NCBI GenBank assembly: GCA_017534835.1
Contig: JAFXVT010000067.1
Location: forward strand, 1-64,000
Origin: Ruminococcus sp.
GTDB lineage: Bacteria; Bacillota; Clostridia; Oscillospirales; Ruminococcaceae
Reading direction: 5' to 3'
Length of the DNA: 64,000 nucleotides
Shown here: positions 60,073 through 64,000 of the stretch, piece after piece
Layout of the letters: every line of letters starts with the position of its first letter
Position numbering within the stretch: position 1 is the first letter of the stretch
Notes under the pieces: generated by a model
The model's database searches: none
Told to the model about the DNA's origin: nothing
Seen by the model: only the letters and a program-made list of their open reading frames with translations
Program-made: the position numbers and the translations under genes

Positions 60073-62154
60073 ATGAAAGACTATGATGTATCCAAAATAA
60101 GAAATATTGCACTCGCCGGACACAACGGCTCCGGTAAGACGTCGCTCGCAGAGGCTCTGCTGTACAAAGCAGGCGCAAACGACCGTCTCGGAAAAACTAC
60201 TGACGGAACAACTGTATGCGACTACGACCCCGAAGAGATAAAGAGAGTCATTTCGATAAGCACATCACTTGCTGCTTTCGATTACAGCGGCTACAAGATA
60301 AATCTGCTCGATACTCCCGGTCTGTTCGACTTTGCTGCCGAGATGACCGAGGGCGTTCGTGCTTCCGATACAGTTCTTATCACAGTTTCTGCAAAATCAG
60401 GCGTAAAGGTAGGCACAAGAAAGGCTTACGACGAGGCTGTCAAGCAGGGCAAGTCCAAGATGTTCGTTGTCACCAAGATTGACGACAAGGACGCTAACTT
60501 CTTCAATGTCCTCACCGACCTCAAGACCGTATTCGGACCTACAGTATGCCCCGTTGTTGTACCCGTTATCAGCGGCGGACAGATAGTTTCCTTCGTGAAT
60601 CTCATCGAGATGAAGGCTTACAAGTACGACGGCAAGGGCAACGCTGTTGAGACAGAAATGCCTACAGCTGAGATCTCCGAGAAGTTTGAGTACCGTATCG
60701 AAGGACTCGTTGCAGCCGTTTCCGAGGCTGTTGCAGAGACCTCCGATGAGCTTATGGAGAAGTTCTTCGAGGGCGAGCCCTTTACACAGAAGGAGCTCAT
60801 CGACGGTATCCACGACGGTATGAACAGAGGTATCATCACACCTGTTGTGTGCACCTCCGCACTTGACCTCTCGGGTATAGATATGCTCCTCAAGGAGTTC
60901 GAGCTCCTGCTTCCCTCACCGGCAGAGGTATTCTCAGGCGAGGCTTACACTCCATCGAAGGACGTTGTTGAGATCTCGTGCTCTGAGAGCGATCCGCTTT
61001 CCGCATACGTATTCAAGACAGTTGCTGACCCGTTCGTCGGCAAGATGTCATTCATAAGAGTAATGTCCGGCAAGCTCAAGGCTAACAGCGAGGCTGTTAA
61101 TTCCGCTACCGGCAACAACGAGAAGATAGGCAAGCTCTGCACTCTCCTCGGCAAGAAGCAGACAGAAGTTCCCTGCGCAGCAGCAGGCGACATCGTTGTT
61201 GCTTCCAAGATAACAGCAAATACAGGTGATACTCTCTCTGATGTATCACGCATCGTTGAGTTCGCACCTATGGAATTCCCTCGCCCCTGCTATTCGATGG
61301 CTGTAAAGTCAAAGTCTCAGGGCGACGAGGCAAAGGTGTCCGCAGGTATGCAGCGTATAACAGAGGAAGATCCCTCGCTCGCTTATACTCAGGACGAGAA
61401 CACCAAGGAAATGATACTCAGCGGTCTCGGCGAGCAGCACATCGAGGTCGCAGCTGCCAAGCTCAAGGGCAAGTTCGGTGTTGACGTTGCACTTTCAGTT
61501 CCGAAGATAGCTTATAAGGAGACTATCCGCAAGAAGGTCAAGGTCCAGGGCAGACACAAGAAGCAGTCCGGCGGACACGGTCAGTTCGGTGACGTATGGA
61601 TAGAGTTCGAGCCCTGCGTAAGCGATACGCTCGTATTCGAGGAGCGCGTATTCGGCGGAGCAGTTCCGAAGAACTACTTCCCGGCTGTACAGAAGGGACT
61701 CGAAGAATCCGTAAAGAAGGGCGTCCTCGCAGGCTGTCCCGTTGTCGGACTCAAGGCTATCCTCGTCGACGGTTCGTATCACCCCGTTGATTCTTCGGAA
61801 ATGGCATTCAAGACAGCCGCTTCCATCGCATACAAGGAAGGTCTCCGTCAGGCAGACCCCGTAATGCTCGAGCCTATCGGCGAGCTCAAGGTTACAGCTC
61901 CCGATGAGAATACCGGTGATATTATGGGCGAGCTCAACAAGCGCCGCGGACGTGTTCTCGGTATGGAGCCTGTTTCTCACGGTATCACACAGATAATCGC
62001 TGAGGTGCCTGCAAGAGAGATGCACGATTTCGCAATGTATCTCCGTCAGACAACAAGAGGTATGGGCAGCTTCACATTTGATTTCGTAAGATATGAGCAG
62101 CTTCCCGCAAACCTTCTCACAGAGGTCATCTCATCAGTAAGCGCTGACGAATAA
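60073..62154 (+). CDS. EF-G-like translational GTPase (second type)
   Basis: A 693-residue translational GTPase with all five EF-G domains. G1 is GHNGSGKTS (residues 16-24), unlike the AHIDAGKTT of canonical EF-G; G3 is DTPGLFDF, G4 TKIDD. Domain IV has HKKQSGGHGQFGDVWIEF and the end has the DEN/TGDIMGELNKRRGR segment. This fits the FusA2-like paralogue found next to a normal fusA elsewhere. Role in translocation, recycling or stress is not clear. It has its own promoter and stands away from ribosomal genes. GGAGGAG precedes the ATG. Confidence 0.92.
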   Translation: MKDYDVSKIRNIALAGHNGSGKTSLAEALLYKAGANDRLGKTTDGTTVCDYDPEEIKRVISISTSLAAFDYSGYKINLLDTPGLFDFAAEMTEGVRASDTVLITVSAKSGVKVGTRKAYDEAVKQGKSKMFVVTKIDDKDANFFNVLTDLKTVFGPTVCPVVVPVISGGQIVSFVNLIEMKAYKYDGKGNAVETEMPTAEISEKFEYRIEGLVAAVSEAVAETSDELMEKFFEGEPFTQKELIDGIHDGMNRGIITPVVCTSALDLSGIDMLLKEFELLLPSPAEVFSGEAYTPSKDVVEISCSESDPLSAYVFKTVADPFVGKMSFIRVMSGKLKANSEAVNSATGNNEKIGKLCTLLGKKQTEVPCAAAGDIVVASKITANTGDTLSDVSRIVEFAPMEFPRPCYSMAVKSKSQGDEAKVSAGMQRITEEDPSLAYTQDENTKEMILSGLGEQHIEVAAAKLKGKFGVDVALSVPKIAYKETIRKKVKVQGRHKKQSGGHGQFGDVWIEFEPCVSDTLVFEERVFGGAVPKNYFPAVQKGLEESVKKGVLAGCPVVGLKAILVDGSYHPVDSSEMAFKTAASIAYKEGLRQADPVMLEPIGELKVTAPDENTGDIMGELNKRRGRVLGMEPVSHGITQIIAEVPAREMHDFAMYLRQTTRGMGSFTFDFVRYEQLPANLLTEVISSVSADE

Positions 62155-62170
62155 CAGCAATAATACTGAA

Positions 62171-62222
62171 AAATACCATAGTATCACCGGCAAAGTCAGA
62201 GGTACTATGGTATTTCTGTTTT
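62171..62222 (+). terminator. Terminator of the EF-G paralogue
   Basis: AAATACCATAGTA and TACTATGGTATTT, a perfect 13-bp stem with a 19-base loop, then CTGTTTT. Confidence 0.87.
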
Positions 62223-62237
62223 CAGAGGTATATCACG

Positions 62238-62275
62238 AAAAAAGCCCCGGGGCGGTCCAGATACCGCTCCGGGGC
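62238..62275 (-). terminator. Terminator of ilvE
   Basis: GCCCCGGAGCGGT pairs with ACCGCCCCGGGGC (one small mismatch) on the minus strand, followed by six T. Confidence 0.92.
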
Positions 62276-62296
62276 ATACATTTACTGTGTTAAAGA

Positions 62297-63364
62297 TCAC
62301 TCAACGGGAACGATCCAGCCGAACTTGTCTTCGATCTTGCCCCACTGGATACCTGTCATAGTATCGTAGAGCATCTGAGAGATCTTGCCGATCTTGTTGT
62401 CGTTGATCTCCATTACCTTATCGCCCCACTTGAGGTGACCAACAGGGGAGATAACAGCAGCAGTACCTGTACCGAATACCTCGTTGAGCTTGCCTGCGTC
62501 GTAAGCATCAGCGATCTCCTGTATGTCGATACGTCTCTCCTCTACCTCGAGACCCATGCTCTTGCATACCTCGATAGCGGACTTTCTTGTGATACCGGGG
62601 AGGATAGAGCCCTGAAGCATAGGAGTTACGACCTTGCCGTCGATAACGAAGAAGATGTTCATTGCGCCGACTTCCTCGATGTACTTCTGCTCAACGCCGT
62701 CGAGCCAGAGTACCTGTGAGTAGTTCTGCTTGTGAGCCTCGTCCTGACCGATAAGAGAAGCAGCATAGTTGCCGCCTGTCTTGGCGAATCCCATACCGCC
62801 TCTTACAGCGCGGACATACTTGCTCTCAACGTAGATGTTTACGGGGTTGAGACCGCTCTCATAGTAAGCGCCGGAGGGTGAAAGGATGATAATGAAGAGG
62901 TAGTGCTCGCCGGGCTTAACGCCGAGGAACGGGTCAACAGCGATGATGAACGGACGGATATAGAGTGACTCGCCTTCCTTTGAGGGTACCCAGTCCTTCT
63001 CGACTTTGATGAGCTCCATAAGGCACTGCATACCGAGCTCTTCGGGAAGCTCCGGGATAACGAGTCTTTCGTTTGATTTGTTGAGTCTCTTGAAGTTCTC
63101 CTGAGGACGGAAGAGCTGTACCTTGCCGTCAGCAGTGCGGTAAGCCTTCAGACCCTCGAAAACCTCCTGACCGTAGTGGTATCACATAGCGGCAGGTGAG
63201 AGACCGATCTCGCCATAGGGCTTGATCTCGGGATCGTGCCAGCCCTGACCCTCATCATAGGGCATAACGAGCATATAATCGGTGAAGATGTGACCGAAGC
63301 CGAGCTTGTCGCCGGGCTGCGGCTTAGCCTTGAGAGATGCTGCTTTTGTGAATTTGATTTCCAT
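62297..63364 (-). pseudogene. ilvE: Branched-chain aminotransferase interrupted by an in-frame TGA
   Basis: PLP enzyme for the last step of Leu, Ile and Val synthesis (or first of breakdown). The frame matches the long-type enzyme of about 355 residues from MEIKFTKAASLKAKP to FGWIVPVE, but a TGA at 63182-63184 interrupts it after SPAAM; reading continues as [12 protein letters not shown] in the same frame. Everything else is intact: [22 protein letters not shown] (PLP Lys region just before), [18 protein letters not shown] or TGT (Cys) would restore a usual residue, so a single-base change or base-call error is the simplest reading. AGAAGG before the ATG at 63364 sets the start. Confidence 0.85.
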
Positions 63365-63427
63365 TGCATTCAACCTTCTTTGATAAATTTTCCGCGCACA
63401 TCATTGAGCTGCGGAATAATGTTAAGC

Positions 63428-63559
63428 TTAGTTAGCGGAGAAGTATTTCTTCTCGTAGATCTTCTTGCAGACGACGACAGTCGCTGCTGCCGCAGCTCCT
63501 ACTGCCACTACAGCGCTCGTCACCGAGACAGCAAGTATTATTTTTGTCTTCTTATCCAT
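63428..63559 (-). CDS. 43-residue membrane protein
   Basis: A short protein: MDKKTKIIL start, an Ala/Val-rich membrane helix (about residues 7-30) with a Cys at 31, and a basic/aromatic C-terminus KKIYEKKYFSAN. AAGGAGG lies 8 bases before the ATG and an extended -10 promoter further up, so it is very likely expressed. It lies 63 bases before ilvE on the same strand. No family recognised. The hairpin TTCCGC/GCGGAA (63389-63415) between it and ilvE may attenuate read-through. Confidence 0.75.
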   Translation of the reverse strand: MDKKTKIILAVSVTSAVVAVGAAAAATVVVCKKIYEKKYFSAN

Positions 63560-63602
63560 AGTGATTCCTCCTTGATAGAGTCGAGGACAATTGCTAAAGA
63601 TA

Positions 63603-63611
63603 ATTATACCA
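63603..63611 (-). promoter_or_regulatory. Extended -10 promoter of the 43-residue protein
   Basis: TGG-TATAAT on the minus strand; the -35 region (TAGAAA at 17 bases) is weak, as usual for extended -10 promoters. Confidence 0.65.
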
Positions 63612-63691
63612 TATTTTGTGATACTTTTCTATAGCAAAGTACTAAAAAATCTTACAAAAAACGCTGTTTATATTTGTAGCATCTGACGATG

Positions 63692-64000
63692 TCAGTCATC
63701 GAATGTGCGTATACGGAGCGTAGCTCCGAGGCTTTCGCAGACGGCACGTGAGGCGTCTATCTGCTCCTGAGGGATAACGTCCACGATCGACATAATGACC
63801 TCGGCATTGCCGTTTTTTACGCAGTCGGAGGTGAATGACTGCATCGCCTCCCACGCATTATCGAATTTCGGACGTGTCACAGCCATATATTCGTCCTTAG
63901 TGCCGGCGTTGAGGCTGACGGATACAGTGTCCATAGCCTTGCAGAGCTCGGCGGCAACGCTCCTGCCGTTGATGAGGTCGCCGAGACCGTTCGTATTTAT
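63692..64000 (-). CDS. TatD-linked radical SAM protein, C-terminal part
   Basis: The last 102 codons of a gene that enters from the right edge. It reads NTNGLGDLINGRSVAAELCK, then VSVSLNAGTKDEYMAVTRPKFDNAW, an arrangement typical of the radical SAM family linked to TatD nucleases, and ends IPQEQIDASRAVCESLGATLRIRTFDD. The iron-sulfur cluster motif lies outside the window. The ATG within the visible part (63934) is internal. Partner TatD gene not visible. Confidence 0.8.
   Translation of the reverse strand: MNTNGLGDLINGRSVAAELCKAMDTVSVSLNAGTKDEYMAVTRPKFDNAWEAMQSFTSDCVKNGNAEVIMSIVDVIPQEQIDASRAVCESLGATLRIRTFDD

Noticed and set aside
63182..63184. TGA in ilvE as selenocysteine codon
   Set aside because: No known selenoprotein in this family, the residue is not a catalytic position, and no convincing hairpin directly after the TGA was seen.

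Overview
The window looks like chromosomal DNA from an anaerobic, fibre-degrading Firmicute close to Ruminococcus (Oscillospiraceae). The evidence is two family 9 cellulases, a family 16 glucanase, dockerin sequence of the Ruminococcus style (DGxVDTFDL) on two of these enzymes, spore genes (spoIVA, a LysM spore-coat protein, a SpoVB-like flippase), a Trp T-box and near-perfect housekeeping promoters with 17-base spacers. Most genes look moderately GC-rich. One gene at 16335-16751 is clearly AT-rich. No rRNA, prophage, insertion sequence or CRISPR array was seen. One tRNA gene (Leu, anticodon UAA) is present.

Layout: 1-3439 glycolysis (pgk end, small membrane protein, tpiA, gpmI). 3516-5670 an ApbE / NusG-II / Gx-transporter operon of the flavin-based electron transfer type. 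5774-8902 a dGTPase-like HD hydrolase and a divergent Na+-dependent transporter, with a block of palindromic repeats exactly filling the space between their promoters. 8949-12672 an SGNH hydrolase, tRNA-Leu, and an ECF-type sigma factor with its membrane partner. 13043-15937 a Zn/Cd ATPase with a repetitive His/Cys tail under an ArsR/SmtB-like operator, plus a methyltransferase. 15971-17021 an XRE regulator facing an AT-rich gene across paired operators. 17058-20107 spore genes. 20344-23127 a membrane-anchored GH9 cellulase. 23414-30458 a GH13 amylase fused to DUF1653, an HD protein, and an operon of hydrolase, tex, GIY-YIG and GNAT genes. 30651-33838 copA and bioY.

The centre, 34037-46452, is the least ordinary part. 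On the minus strand one operon encodes three different dynamin-like GTPases, an M48 metalloprotease and a double zinc-ribbon protein. Next is a cation-efflux gene behind a 270-base leader with mutually exclusive terminator and antiterminator hairpins, a probable metal riboswitch. On the plus strand a tight four-gene operon encodes a zinc-ribbon pseudokinase-like protein, two paralogous VWA-like proteins and a divergent adenylosuccinate synthetase. I know no described function for either multi-gene set; both are candidates for an undescribed system.

From 46522 to 50381 lie two dockerin-bearing glycanases. From 50494 to 57324 is a complete trpEGDCFBA operon under a Trp T-box. The end holds a radical SAM protein, a SpoVB-like flippase, an EF-G paralogue, an ilvE gene broken by one in-frame TGA, a 43-residue membrane protein and the end of a second radical SAM gene.
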